From: Nocardioides abyssi
GTDB lineage: Bacteria > Actinomycetota > Actinomycetes > Propionibacteriales > Nocardioidaceae
DNA length: 64,000 nucleotides
Assembly (NCBI RefSeq): GCF_030412915.1
Contig: NZ_JAUHJR010000001.1
Coordinates: 248,001 to 312,000, forward strand
Direction: 5' to 3'
Shown piece after piece: positions 1-8,716 of this stretch. Positions within the stretch are counted from its first letter, which is position 1. Each line of letters starts with the position of its first letter. The translations under genes were made by a program, and so were the position numbers. Under the pieces are notes generated by a model. The model was not told where the DNA came from. It did no database searches and worked only from the letters and a program-made list of their open reading frames with translations.

Positions 1-554
1 TCTCCGGCGGGCAGCTCCAGCGCGGTGCGCAGGGGACCGCCGGCGACCTCGGCCACGTGGCGGTGGCCCGGGCCGCGGAGGTGCTGTGCCGCTGCGGCAA
101 CCAGGGCTGCCTGGAGGCGGTGGCGGCCGGACCGGCGCTCGCCCGGGCGCTGCGCGAGGCGGGCGTCGAGGCGGCGGGCTCGGCCGACGTCGTGGCGCTG
201 GTGCGCAGCGGGGACGCGCGCGCCGTGCACGCGGTGCGGCAGGCGGGTCGCGACCTCGGCGAGGTGCTGGCGACGCTGGTCAACATGATCAACCCGTCGG
301 CGATCGTCATCGGCGGCTCGCTGGCCGACGCCGGGGAGAGCCTGCTGGCGGGGATCCGCGAGGTCGTCTACCAGCGCTCGCTGCCGCTGGCCACGCAGCA
401 CCTCGCGGTCACCACCTCCCGCGCCGGCGAGCGGGCGGGCGTCATCGGCGCCGCGGCGCTCGCCATCGGCCACGTGCTCTCGCCCGAGCACATCGACCGC
501 GCCGGCGCGCGGGTCACCGAGGCGGCCGCCGGCGGGGCGGCGACCGCGGTCTGA
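1..554 (+). CDS. ROK family protein (sugar kinase or ROK repressor), C-terminal part
   Basis: The gene is cut by the window start; reading in frame from base 3 gives about 183 residues. It begins with a Gly-rich stretch ending DLGH, which is the end of the ROK signature. The zinc-binding motif C-R-C-G-N-Q-G-C-L-E follows, and then the conserved INPSAIVIGG segment of the actin-like ATPase fold. ROK proteins are either cytoplasmic sugar kinases or, when fused to an N-terminal winged helix, transcriptional repressors. The N-terminus that would decide between them lies outside the window. The following gene is convergent and ends 10 bases away. Confidence 0.85.
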   Translation, partial: SGGQLQRGAQGTAGDLGHVAVARAAEVLCRCGNQGCLEAVAAGPALARALREAGVEAAGSADVVALVRSGDARAVHAVRQAGRDLGEVLATLVNMINPSAIVIGGSLADAGESLLAGIREVVYQRSLPLATQHLAVTTSRAGERAGVIGAAALAIGHVLSPEHIDRAGARVTEAAAGGAATAV

Positions 555-564
555 GGCCGGGCGG

Positions 565-1491
565 CTAGACCCCGCCGAGCCGCTTGAGGTCGGCCAGGAT
601 CGTGTCGACCCGCGCGAGCAGGGTCAGGTGGCCCTCGTCCTCGAACAGGTGCGCCTCCGCGCCGGGCACGTGCGCGGCCAGCCACGCGCCGTGCTCGTAG
701 GGGACCATCGCGTCCTGCCGGCCCTGCCACACCGCGACCGGCACGCGGACGTCGGCGAGGTCGAAGCCCCACGGCGCGACGATCGCCAGCCCGTCGTCGA
801 CGGCACCGACGACACCCTGGGCCCCGGCGCGGCGGAACGTCTCGGCCGTCCACGCGGCGTACGCACCGTCCAGCGCGGCCGCGTCCACCGGCGTCACCAG
901 CTCGCCCAGCGCCGCGGCGACGTCGTCGGCGGTCGCTGCGAAGATCGGAGGGAGCGTGCGCGCGAGCAGCTCCTCGTACGCCGCCCGCCCCTGCACCGCG
1001 GCGGCGAACTCCTCGACGTTCTCCGGGGCCATGCCGGCGTCCCAGTCGAGCCCGTCGGCGTCGTGGGGCGCGACACCGGCCAGGGTGGCGGCCGCGCGGC
1101 AGCGGTCGGGCAGCAGCGCGGCGCAGGCCAGCGCGCGGGGCCCGCCGCCGGACCAGCCGATCGTCAGGAACTCGTCGACGTCGAGCGCGTCGAGCACCGC
1201 CACCGTGTCGGCGACGTCGTCGACCACCCGGGGGCCGTCGAGGGAGAGCGGGCGGGGCGTCGAGCCGCCGTAGCCCGGCCGCGACATCGTCACGAGCCGC
1301 AGGCCCAGGTCGGCGCAGGCCCGGTCCAACGGGGCGTGGCGCACCGCCGCGGTCGGCGTGCCGCCGTGGAGCACGAGCGGGAAGCCGTCGGCGTCGCCAC
1401 CGGTCAGCACCTCCAGCACGCGACCGTCCGCAGTCGGGACGGAGAGGGTGGCTGCGGCGGCGCCGGCCGCGTCGAAGGTGTCGTCGTCCAC
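565..1491 (-). CDS. Alpha/beta hydrolase
   Basis: A 308-residue alpha/beta-hydrolase-fold protein starting at GTG 1491. Visible family marks are the oxyanion-hole region VLHGGTPTA, the nucleophile elbow G-W-S-G-G-G (catalytic serine), and a late GHLTLL segment with the expected catalytic histidine. It has no signal peptide, so it should be cytoplasmic. The substrate cannot be told from sequence; the family includes esterases, haloalkane dehalogenases and proline iminopeptidase-like enzymes. It is divergent from the DinG-like helicase gene, with only 53 bases between the two starts. Confidence 0.85.
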   Translation of the reverse strand: MDDDTFDAAGAAAATLSVPTADGRVLEVLTGGDADGFPLVLHGGTPTAAVRHAPLDRACADLGLRLVTMSRPGYGGSTPRPLSLDGPRVVDDVADTVAVLDALDVDEFLTIGWSGGGPRALACAALLPDRCRAAATLAGVAPHDADGLDWDAGMAPENVEEFAAAVQGRAAYEELLARTLPPIFAATADDVAAALGELVTPVDAAALDGAYAAWTAETFRRAGAQGVVGAVDDGLAIVAPWGFDLADVRVPVAVWQGRQDAMVPYEHGAWLAAHVPGAEAHLFEDEGHLTLLARVDTILADLKRLGGV

Positions 1492-1532
1492 AGTCGGAGC
1501 GTACGGCGGCGGGCGGTGTCGGCAGCCGCGGT

Positions 1533-1538
1533 TAGGGT
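1533..1538 (+). promoter_or_regulatory. -10 hexamer of a leaderless dinG transcript
   Basis: TAGGGT lies six bases before the GTG at 1545, the distance at which transcription would begin at or next to the start codon. No purine-rich ribosome-binding site is present. No clear -35 was found. Confidence 0.4.
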
Positions 1539-1544
1539 GCTCGG

Positions 1545-3566
1545 GTGCCGCCCACCGCCCCCTCGTCGACCGCGCCGACCACCCGGGTCAGCGAGGTGCT
1601 CGCCGGTGCCGTCTCGGCCCTCGGCGGCGCCGAGCGGGCCGGCCAGGTGCGGATGGCGGAGGCCGTCTCCCGCGCGCTCGCCGACGAGGAGCACCTGCTC
1701 GTCCAGGCCGGCACGGGCACCGGCAAGTCACTGGCCTACCTCGTCCCCGCGCTGCTCCACCCCGACCGGGTCGTGGTCGCCACGGCCACCCTCGCGCTGC
1801 AGCACCAGCTCGTCGAGCGCGACCTGCCGCGACTGGTCGAGGCGGTCGCGAAGGACGAGTCCGCGCGCGACATCGACACCTCCTACGCCGTGCTCAAGGG
1901 CCGCTCCAACTACGCCTGCCTGCACCGGGTGCGCGAGGGCGTGCCGGACGACCAGGGCGCGCTCGTGCAGATGCCCGAGGGCTCGATGGGCCAGAAGGTG
2001 CTCGAGCTGCGCGCCTGGGCCGAGGAGCAGGCCGAGGAGAGCGGCAGCGGCGAGCGCGACAACGCCCCGCGCCACACCGACCGCGAGTGGCGCCAGGTCT
2101 CGGTCAGCCACCGCGATTGCCTCGGCGCGAGCAAGTGCCCCTTCGGCCAGGAGTGCTTCGCCGAGCTGGCCAAGGAGAAGGCGCAGCGCTCCCACCTGGT
2201 CATCACCAACCACAGCCTGCTCGCGATCGACGCGATCGAGGGCGTGCCGATGATCCCGGAGTACGACGCGGTCGTCATCGACGAGGCCCACGAGCTCACC
2301 GCGCGGGTCACCCAGGCCGCGACCGACGAGCTGTGGGCGGCCGAGGTCGAGCGGGCCGCCCGGCGCAGCCAGCGCCACGTCGACGGCTCGGAGGCCGACG
2401 ACCTGGCCGACGCCGCGGAGGCGCTGCGCTCGGCGATGACCGACGCCCGGCCGGGCCGGTTCGAGCGGATGCCGGCCGAGCTCGGCGACGCCCTGGTGCT
2501 GGTGCGCGACGCGGCGCGCGCCTGCCTGTCGGCGTACCCCAAGGGCGACGACAAGGGCGACAAGGGCGCCGACCCCGGGCTGACGCAGGCCAAGGGCTCG
2601 GTGCAGGAGGTCTTCGCGACCGCCGAGCGGATGGCCGCCGATCTCAACTCGGATGTGCTGTGGCTGACCGAGGGCTCCGACCGGGTGCCGCCGCGGTTGT
2701 GCGTGGCCCCGCTGCAGGTGTGGGGCCCGATGCGCGACAAGCTGCTGCGCGAGAAGAGCGTGGTCTTCACCTCCGCGACCCTGATGCTCGGCGGCGACTT
2801 CGGGTCGGTCGCGACCAGTGTCGGGCTCAAGCCGTCGGAGCGGGTCGTCGACGAAGGTGCTGATGCCCAGCGCACCGACACCGTGCTGCCCTGGCGCGGG
2901 ATCGACGTGGGCTCGCCGTTCGACTACGGCCAGCAGGGGATCCTGTACGTCGCCCGCCACCTGCCCGCGCCGGGCCGCGACGGCCTCGTGGGGGCCCAGC
3001 TCGACGAGATCGTCGAGCTCGTCGACGCCGCCGACGGCCGCGCGCTGGGGCTCTTCTCCTCGCGCCGGGCGGCCGAGACCGCGGCCGAGGCGGTCCGCGA
3101 GCGGCTGCCGCACCTGACCACGCTCGCCCAGGGCGACGCGCAGCTGCCGGAGCTGGCCAAGCAGTTCGTCGAGGACCCGCACACGGTGCTCTTCGGGACG
3201 CTGTCGCTGTGGCAGGGCCTCGACGTCCCTGGCGACACCTGCCAGCTGGTGCTCATCGACCGCATCCCGTTCCCGCGGCCCGACGACCCGCTGATGTCGG
3301 CACGGCAGAAGGCCGCCGACCAGGCCGGTGGCAACGGCTTCATGCAGGTCGCCGCCACCCACGCTGCGCTGCTGATGGCCCAGGGCGCCGGCCGGCTGAT
3401 CCGCACCACCACCGACCGCGGCGTCGTCGCCGTGCTGGACCCGCGCCTGGCCACCGCGCGGTACGGCGGCTTCCTCAAGGCCAGCCTGCCCCCGATGTGG
3501 ACCACCACCGACCCCGCCATCGTCCGCAAGGCCCTGGCCCGTCTCTCCGCCTCCGCGAAGGCCTGA
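1545..3566 (+). CDS. DinG/XPD-type ATP-dependent DNA helicase with Fe-S cluster
   Basis: A 673-residue superfamily 2 helicase of the XPD/DinG/YoaA group. The Walker A motif AGTGTGKS has its lysine at residue 61. A DEAH box lies in VVIDEAHEL. Four cysteines (C125, C192, C198, C204) have the spacing that binds the [4Fe-4S] cluster of this family. The C-terminal helicase lobe carries the WQGLDVPG and QGAGRLIRT motifs. Such enzymes unwind 5' to 3' at R-loops and repair intermediates in the cytoplasm. GTG 1545 was chosen because the conserved protein starts just after it and a TANNNT hexamer lies six bases upstream. No LexA box is seen in front of it. Confidence 0.92.
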   Translation: MPPTAPSSTAPTTRVSEVLAGAVSALGGAERAGQVRMAEAVSRALADEEHLLVQAGTGTGKSLAYLVPALLHPDRVVVATATLALQHQLVERDLPRLVEAVAKDESARDIDTSYAVLKGRSNYACLHRVREGVPDDQGALVQMPEGSMGQKVLELRAWAEEQAEESGSGERDNAPRHTDREWRQVSVSHRDCLGASKCPFGQECFAELAKEKAQRSHLVITNHSLLAIDAIEGVPMIPEYDAVVIDEAHELTARVTQAATDELWAAEVERAARRSQRHVDGSEADDLADAAEALRSAMTDARPGRFERMPAELGDALVLVRDAARACLSAYPKGDDKGDKGADPGLTQAKGSVQEVFATAERMAADLNSDVLWLTEGSDRVPPRLCVAPLQVWGPMRDKLLREKSVVFTSATLMLGGDFGSVATSVGLKPSERVVDEGADAQRTDTVLPWRGIDVGSPFDYGQQGILYVARHLPAPGRDGLVGAQLDEIVELVDAADGRALGLFSSRRAAETAAEAVRERLPHLTTLAQGDAQLPELAKQFVEDPHTVLFGTLSLWQGLDVPGDTCQLVLIDRIPFPRPDDPLMSARQKAADQAGGNGFMQVAATHAALLMAQGAGRLIRTTTDRGVVAVLDPRLATARYGGFLKASLPPMWTTTDPAIVRKALARLSASAKA

Positions 3567-3578
3567 TCCGCGCCTGCT

Positions 3579-3650
3579 CGGCTGGTTGATCCCGCGCCCG
3601 CCCGGCTGGTTGAGGAAGGCCGGCAAGGCCTGTCTCGAAACCCGCCGGGC
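3579..3650. repeat. Dispersed repeat (GGCTGGTTGAGGA...TCTCGAA family)
   Basis: In the gap between two convergent genes there is a partial copy (GGCTGGTTGATCCC) and then a full unit running from GGCTGGTTGAGGAAGG to GTCTCGAAACC. Close relatives of the unit occur at 13797-13889 and, in reverse orientation, at 29552-29594. The unit is partly palindromic (AGGCCGGCAAGGCCT core) and resembles short intergenic repeats common in Nocardioidaceae genomes. Confidence 0.75.
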
Positions 3651-3660
3651 GGGCGGGCGC

Positions 3661-3760
3661 GGTCAACAATCGCGCAATTGCTGGGAAATGTCGGTGCGCA
3701 AGCGCTTGCTCCCAAACAATCCGGCGCAATTGAAGGATCGTCGACGCCCGGAACGGGTCG
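3661..3760. other. AT-richer convergent gap with 12-bp palindrome
   Basis: This patch is distinctly less GC-rich than its surroundings. It contains CGCAATTG twice (near 3673 and 3726) and the perfect palindrome GCAAGCGCTTGC at 3698-3709, which looks like a LacI-family half-site pair. It lies between two gene 3' ends, so an operator role is not obvious; it may be a remnant of an inserted element. Confidence 0.35.
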
Positions 3761-3775
3761 TGGGACGACCCGAGA

Positions 3776-5083
3776 TCAGATCCGCGACACCCCGTCCCAC
3801 CCGCCGCGCGGCGCACCACGCAGCCCGAAGAACTCCGCGATGGTCGGCGCGACGTCGACGGTGGTGGCGAGCGTCGAGGAGACGGCCCGCGCCGCGGCCG
3901 GGTGGCCGCCGCCGATGAAGAACGGGATGGCCCGGGTGGCGGGGTGGCCGTGGTTGCCGGGGATCGGGTTGGCGACGACGGTGGGGTCGCTGAACCGCCA
4001 GCCCGCCCGGCAGTAGGCCACGACGTCGCCGGCGTTCGGGCCCAGCCGCAGGCGCGGCGACCGCGCCCGGTCGTGGGCCGAGAGCACGCCAGGCGTGGCC
4101 CGGGCGACCGCCAGCATCCGCTCGACGGCGCGGTCGCGCTGGCGGGCGGGGCCGGTCCAGTAGAGGAGGTCGGCGCCGCCGTTCTGGGCCACCGCGACCT
4201 TGCCCGCCAGCAGCAGGTCGTCCTCGAGCGGTGCGGTCAGCGACACCACCCGGTCGGGCCGCGACCAGTCCATCGAGTGGTCGGCGAGCACGACGACGAT
4301 CGAGCGCTGCCACCGCCCGGTCGACCTCAGCATCGACACGAAGCGGCCCACCTGCAGGTCGGTCGAGACCAGCGCGGCCCGGCGCAGCACCTGCAGCGAG
4401 CCGCCGGTCAGGTCGCTGTGCCCGACCCGGTCGACGTCGCCGAGGTTGACGAAGACCAGGTGCGGGTCGAGCTCCTCGACCATCCCGAGGGCCGCCTCCA
4501 TCGTGAAGAGGTCGGGTGCGTGGTCGGTGACGGGCAGCAGCGGGAACGGCTCCCACCGGTGGGTGGCCCGCTCGCCGAAGACGCCGTAGAGGTAGTCCTT
4601 GCTCAGCACGGTGCCGGTGCGGAACCCGCGGCGGTTGAGCCGCTCGATGACCGTGGTCGTGCGGATGTCGCGGGCCCGGTCCATGGTGCGGGTCTCGCCG
4701 AGCGCCCGGTCGTAGATCTCGTTGGCGGGCACGCCGCTGCGGTCGGGCCGCACGCCGGCCATCATCATCACGTGGTTGGGCACCGTCTCCATCACGGGCA
4801 GCGAGTGCGCGCGGGGGAAGTGGCGGCCGCCGGCCCGCAGCGCCGCGAGGTTGGGCATCAGCCCGCTGTCGATCTCGTCGGGGCGGCACCCGTCGACCAC
4901 GAGCACGTAGGCGCGACGGCGGTCACGGTTGCCGGCGGCGTACGACGGGGCGCCGAGCGCGGTGGAGAAGGTCAGCGCCAGGCCGCCCGCGCCCGCGACC
5001 TTCAGGACGGTACGCCGGTCGGTCGCGACGGCCGGGTCGGTCCGGCCGGTCCGGTGGACGTGGGGTGCTGCTGCGGCGTGCAC
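3776..5083 (-). CDS. Tat-exported type I phosphodiesterase/alkaline-phosphatase-superfamily protein
   Basis: A 435-residue protein with a Tat-type signal (DRRTVLKVAGAGGLALTF, residues 22-39, cleavage near residue 50). It carries the metal-binding core of nucleotide pyrophosphatase/phosphodiesterases: VVDGCRPDE with Asp64, and METVPNH with Thr100 at the nucleophile position. Further metal ligands are suggested by GDVDRVGHSD and ADHSMDW. It probably hydrolyses phosphodiesters or phosphomonoesters outside the membrane. The GTG start (5083) lies one base after the stop of the upstream phoD-like gene, so the two are almost certainly co-transcribed. Together they suggest an extracellular phosphate-scavenging pair. 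Confidence 0.85.
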   Translation of the reverse strand: MHAAAAPHVHRTGRTDPAVATDRRTVLKVAGAGGLALTFSTALGAPSYAAGNRDRRRAYVLVVDGCRPDEIDSGLMPNLAALRAGGRHFPRAHSLPVMETVPNHVMMMAGVRPDRSGVPANEIYDRALGETRTMDRARDIRTTTVIERLNRRGFRTGTVLSKDYLYGVFGERATHRWEPFPLLPVTDHAPDLFTMEAALGMVEELDPHLVFVNLGDVDRVGHSDLTGGSLQVLRRAALVSTDLQVGRFVSMLRSTGRWQRSIVVVLADHSMDWSRPDRVVSLTAPLEDDLLLAGKVAVAQNGGADLLYWTGPARQRDRAVERMLAVARATPGVLSAHDRARSPRLRLGPNAGDVVAYCRAGWRFSDPTVVANPIPGNHGHPATRAIPFFIGGGHPAAARAVSSTLATTVDVAPTIAEFFGLRGAPRGGWDGVSRI

Positions 5084-5084
5084 A

Positions 5085-6824
5085 TCAGGCCACCGGCCGA
5101 TCGACGGCGACGACCTTGTTGGTGCCGGCGCGGGTCGCGAATGACCGCGACCAGGTCGCGGGGGTGTCGCGGTCGAGGCGGGAGCCGATGACGTACCAGT
5201 CCATCTGCACGCGGGCCGGGGTGACGTCGAGGACGGAGTACCCGTGGGAGTCGAAGTCGAGGTACTTGATGTGCGGGTTGGCCGCGAGGATCACCCGCTC
5301 GACGGCGACGCTGGCGGTGCGGGGCGGGACGCCGAGGATGTCCTTGAGGTTGTCGGAGGTGACCGAGGAGCAGACGAGCTCGACGCCGGCGGTCTCGGAC
5401 GCGAGCGGGTAGAGGCCGCGGTCGAAGGGCAGGTCGCTGGCCCAGCCGGAGTGGATGTCGCCGGTGAGGAAGACGGTGTCCTTGATGCCGCGGTCTCGGA
5501 TGTGCGCGAACAGCTCGCGGCGGTCGTCGGTGTAGCCGTCCCACTGGTCGACGTTGTAGGGCAGGCCGTCGCGGGGGAGCAGCCCGGTGACGTCGTCGAC
5601 CGGCCCGACGAGGTCGGCCGGGAGGGCGGCGAAGGTGACCGGCGCGATCATGACCGGATTGCCGACGAGCTTCCACTGGGCGGTGTCGCGGCTGAGCGAG
5701 GCCTTGAGCCAGCGCATCTGCTCGCGCCCCGTGATCGTGCGGTCGGGGTCGCTGACCGCCGGGTCGACCGCGGGCACGGCGACCTGCCGGCTGCGGTGCG
5801 TGCGCAGGTCGAGCATGCTGAGCTCGGCCAGCGTCCCGAACCGGAGGCGGCGGTGCAGGCGGGTGCCGTCACCCAGGCGGGCGGTGCCGTCGAGGCGGAC
5901 GGGCATCCACTCGTCGTACGCCCGGTGCGCGCGGGCGCGGCGCCGGCGCCACCCGCCCTCGCCGCCGGGGCCGCTGCCGGGGGTGTGGTTCTCCGCGCCG
6001 CCGCTCCAGGTGTCGTTGGCGGTCTCGTGGTCGTCCCAGACGGTGATGAACGGTGCCCGGGCGTGCAGGTCCTGGAGGTCGGGGTCGGTCTTGTACTGCG
6101 CGTGCCGCTGCCGGTAGTCGTCGAGGGAGACGATCTCCCCGGTCGGCTCGTGGCGCCGGACGATGACGTCGCCCGCGCCGTAGTAGCCGGCCTCGTACTC
6201 GTAGAGGTAGTCGCCGAGGTGGAGCACCGCGTGCAGGTCGTCGCGGCGGGCCAGGTGGCGGTAGGCGCTGAACCAGCCGGCCTGGTAGTTGGCGCAGGAG
6301 ACCACGCCGAACCGCAGGTTTCGCGGGCTCGCGTCGGTGGCCGGGGCGGTGCGGGTGCGGCCGACGCGGCTGCGCTGGCCGACAGCGGTGAAGCGGTAGA
6401 AGTACCAGGTCGCGGGCCGCAGGCCGGTCGCGTCGAGCTTGACCGTGTGGTCGCGCCCCGCGCTGGTGACGAACGTGCCACGGCGCACCACCGTGCGGAA
6501 CCCGCGGTCGGTCGCGACCTCCCACCGCACCTCGGTGCGCGGGCCCCTGCCGGAGCCGGGACGGGCGGCCGGGGTCGGGGTGACCCGGGTCCAGAGCACC
6601 ACCGCGCCCGGCAGCGGGTCGCCGGAGGCGACGCCGTGCTGGAAGACCCGGTGGCGGGCGGCTGCGGCTGCCTCCCGCGAGGACGGGGTCGGTGATGGGG
6701 AGGAGGGGAGGGCGGCGGCGCGGCCGCCGAGCGTCGCGCTGCCGAGGCCCGCGGCCCCGGTGGCGACGACGGTGCGGCGGCCGACGCCGGCGGGCGTCGG
6801 TCGGCCGGGCTGGGTCGTGGTCAC
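5085..6824 (-). CDS. phoD: PhoD-family alkaline phosphatase/phosphodiesterase, Tat-exported
   Basis: A 579-residue PhoD-like enzyme starting at GTG 6824, preceded by a G-rich Shine-Dalgarno. A Tat signal (GRRTVVATGAAGLG) is followed by the Fn3-like PhoD N-terminal domain (HGVASGDP...VVLWTRVTP). The metallophosphatase domain comes next, with GDYLYEYEAGYYG, WDDHETAND and TGDIHSGWASDLP supplying Asp, Asn and His metal ligands. PhoD enzymes use Ca2+ and Fe3+ to release phosphate from phosphodiesters and phosphomonoesters on the cell surface or in the medium. It is first of a two-gene operon with the phosphodiesterase. No Pho box could be assigned by eye. Confidence 0.92.
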   Translation of the reverse strand: MTTTQPGRPTPAGVGRRTVVATGAAGLGSATLGGRAAALPSSPSPTPSSREAAAAARHRVFQHGVASGDPLPGAVVLWTRVTPTPAARPGSGRGPRTEVRWEVATDRGFRTVVRRGTFVTSAGRDHTVKLDATGLRPATWYFYRFTAVGQRSRVGRTRTAPATDASPRNLRFGVVSCANYQAGWFSAYRHLARRDDLHAVLHLGDYLYEYEAGYYGAGDVIVRRHEPTGEIVSLDDYRQRHAQYKTDPDLQDLHARAPFITVWDDHETANDTWSGGAENHTPGSGPGGEGGWRRRRARAHRAYDEWMPVRLDGTARLGDGTRLHRRLRFGTLAELSMLDLRTHRSRQVAVPAVDPAVSDPDRTITGREQMRWLKASLSRDTAQWKLVGNPVMIAPVTFAALPADLVGPVDDVTGLLPRDGLPYNVDQWDGYTDDRRELFAHIRDRGIKDTVFLTGDIHSGWASDLPFDRGLYPLASETAGVELVCSSVTSDNLKDILGVPPRTASVAVERVILAANPHIKYLDFDSHGYSVLDVTPARVQMDWYVIGSRLDRDTPATWSRSFATRAGTNKVVAVDRPVA

Positions 6825-6906
6825 GACCCCCCAACGATGGTGGTCTCCGGACGTGATGCCCCGACGACGGTGTGCACCGGTTGTTCAACCGGCGGTCGCC
6901 GGGAGG

Positions 6907-7713
6907 TCAGACGGAGGAGGGGGTGCGGCGGTCCTGCGCCGTCGCGTCGGCCGGCGCCTCCGCCCTGGCCGCTCGCAATCGGTCGAGCCCCTGGCCGATG
7001 CGGGCCGCGACGAGGAAGCCGACGACGATCACCAGCCACCCGGCGACCGCGTCGAGGACCCAGTGGTTGCCGGTCCCGACGATCACCACGGCGGTGATGA
7101 GCGCGTGCGCCCAGCCGAGCGCGCGCACCCACGGGGTCCGGGCGTTCCGCTGCACGACCAGCGCCACCCACAGGGCCCAGCCGGCGTGGAGCGAGGGGAA
7201 CGCCGCGAGCTGGTTGGTCAGCCCGCCCAGACCCTTCGGCGCCGACGCGTCCGACCCCCACCAGCCGTCGGCCGCGTGCAGCGACAGGACGTCGACGTAC
7301 CCGTCCATGAACCGCGGCGGCGCCGTCGGCAGCAGCAGGTACAGCGCGAGCCCGACCAGCGTCGCGGCGACCAGCGCGCGCCGCGCCGGCACGTATCGCT
7401 CCGGGCCCAGGCGGTAGAGCCACAGGAGCACGGCGGCGGTGACGACGTAGTGGGCGGTGGCGTACCAGTAGCTCGACAGCAGGCCCAGGACCTTTATCTC
7501 GACGAAGACCTGGTTGAGCGAGGCCTCCCAGTGCAGGCCCATCAGGCGCTCGACGTCGAGCAGCTCGCGGGCGCGCTCCAGCGCGGGCGCCAGCGCGTCG
7601 TCGGCGAAGAGCCGGGAACCGCTGTAGAGGACGTAGAGGGTCAGGACCAGCGCCAGCTCGAGCACGCCACGCCGGATGCGTGGGTACCTCGCGGTGCTGC
7701 TGTGACTGCTCAC
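6907..7713 (-). CDS. PAP2-family membrane phosphatase
   Basis: A 268-residue polytopic membrane protein with about six hydrophobic segments and the PAP2 catalytic motifs. FPSLHAGWALW matches the PSGH-type motif and GTGNHWVLDAVAG matches the HxxxD motif. Family members remove phosphate from phosphatidic acid, phosphatidylglycerol phosphate or polyprenyl pyrophosphate, or transfer lipid head groups (AUR1/inositolphosphotransferase-like). The reading frame extends upstream to 7824, but the Gly/Arg/Pro-rich extension does not look like protein. GTG 7713 directly precedes the first hydrophilic turn and membrane segment and was chosen. Confidence 0.85.
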   Translation of the reverse strand: MSSHSSTARYPRIRRGVLELALVLTLYVLYSGSRLFADDALAPALERARELLDVERLMGLHWEASLNQVFVEIKVLGLLSSYWYATAHYVVTAAVLLWLYRLGPERYVPARRALVAATLVGLALYLLLPTAPPRFMDGYVDVLSLHAADGWWGSDASAPKGLGGLTNQLAAFPSLHAGWALWVALVVQRNARTPWVRALGWAHALITAVVIVGTGNHWVLDAVAGWLVIVVGFLVAARIGQGLDRLRAARAEAPADATAQDRRTPSSV

Positions 7714-7841
7714 AAGGCCAACATTGCCGCATCCGGGCCCCGATAAGCATCCGCGTTGTCCCTGAGTCGCCCCCGGGACCCCGCCGGAGCCGCGCCGCAA
7801 CGGCGGATCCGCGCGGGTCTGCACTCGGGCACGGACCTAGA

Positions 7842-8564
7842 TCACATGCGGCGCAGGACCGCGGTGACCTTGCCGAGGATGGTGGCGTGCGTGCCGTCGA
7901 TGGGCTCGTACGCCGGGTTGTGCGGCAGCAGCCAGACCTGGCCGTCCTTGCGCTGGAAGGTCTTGACCGTGGCCTCGCCGTCGATCATCGCGGCCACGAT
8001 CTCGCCGTTGTTCGCCGTCGGCTGCTGCCGGATGACGACGTAGTCGCCGTTGCAGATGGCCGCCTCGATCATCGAGTCGCCGGAGACCTCGAGCAGGAAG
8101 AGCTGGCCGTCGCCGACGAGCTGCTTGGGCAGCGGGAAGACGGTCTCGACGCGCTCCTCGGCCAGGATCGGCCCGCCGGCGGCGATCCGGCCGACCATCG
8201 GGACGTACTGCGCCTCGGGGAGCAGGTCGCCGACCCCGGTCTCGTCGACCGAGCTGTCGTCGGCGCTGGACATCGCCCGCCGCGCCGCCATCACCTCGGG
8301 CAGGAACACCTCGAGCGCCCGCGGCCGGTGGGGGTCGCGCTTGAGGAACCCCTTCTCCTCCAGCACCTTCAGCTGGTGGGCCACGCTTGAGGAGCTGGTC
8401 AGCCCCACCGCGTCGCCGATCTCGCGCATGCTCGGCGGGTAGCCGCGTCCCTCGATGCTGTCGCGGATGTGGGCGAGGATCCGGGTCTGGCGCGGGGTCA
8501 GCCCCGTGACGTCGGGCGCGCCGTCGGGCATCTCGGTGACCTTCGGGCCGGGGTTCTTCGCCAT
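7842..8564 (-). CDS. lexA: LexA, SOS-response transcriptional repressor
   Basis: A 240-residue LexA. The N-terminal winged helix includes [19 protein letters not shown] and [19 protein letters not shown], which holds the recognition helix. The self-cleavage site is Ala129-Gly130 (RIAAGG). The Ser/Lys dyad is Ser164 in VSGDSM and Lys201 in TVKTF. RecA-stimulated autocleavage relieves repression of DNA-repair genes. The gene is self-regulated: its -35 overlaps a consensus LexA box at 8641-8654. Downstream neighbours on the + strand include a LysM protein behind four further boxes. Confidence 0.98.
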   Translation of the reverse strand: MAKNPGPKVTEMPDGAPDVTGLTPRQTRILAHIRDSIEGRGYPPSMREIGDAVGLTSSSSVAHQLKVLEEKGFLKRDPHRPRALEVFLPEVMAARRAMSSADDSSVDETGVGDLLPEAQYVPMVGRIAAGGPILAEERVETVFPLPKQLVGDGQLFLLEVSGDSMIEAAICNGDYVVIRQQPTANNGEIVAAMIDGEATVKTFQRKDGQVWLLPHNPAYEPIDGTHATILGKVTAVLRRM

Positions 8565-8614
8565 GAGGGAGTGCCTCTCGGGGGTAGCGGGGCGGCGGAC
8601 GGGTGCTGGACAGC

Positions 8615-8643
8615 AACCTAGGGCTTCCCGGCCCCGTGTTCAA
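8615..8643 (-). promoter_or_regulatory. lexA promoter
   Basis: On the minus strand TTGAAC (8643-8638), 17 bases and TAGGTT (8620-8615) form a sigma-A-type promoter. The -35 overlaps the LexA box by three bases, which fits autorepression by occlusion. The resulting leader to the ATG at 8564 would be about 45 nt. Confidence 0.65.
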
Positions 8644-8654
8644 ACACCTGTTCG
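8641..8654 (-). promoter_or_regulatory. LexA (SOS) box of lexA
   Basis: Read on the minus strand this is CGAACAGGTGTTTG, a full match to the Gram-positive LexA consensus CGAACRNRYGTTYG. It sits on the lexA -35 and 63 bases upstream of the divergent short-chain dehydrogenase start, so it may control both. Confidence 0.9.
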
Positions 8655-8716
8655 AAGGCGTGTCGCGACCTGTGGACAGAGGCGTTCGTCCACCGCGCCG
8701 CTGGTTGGATCGGCGC

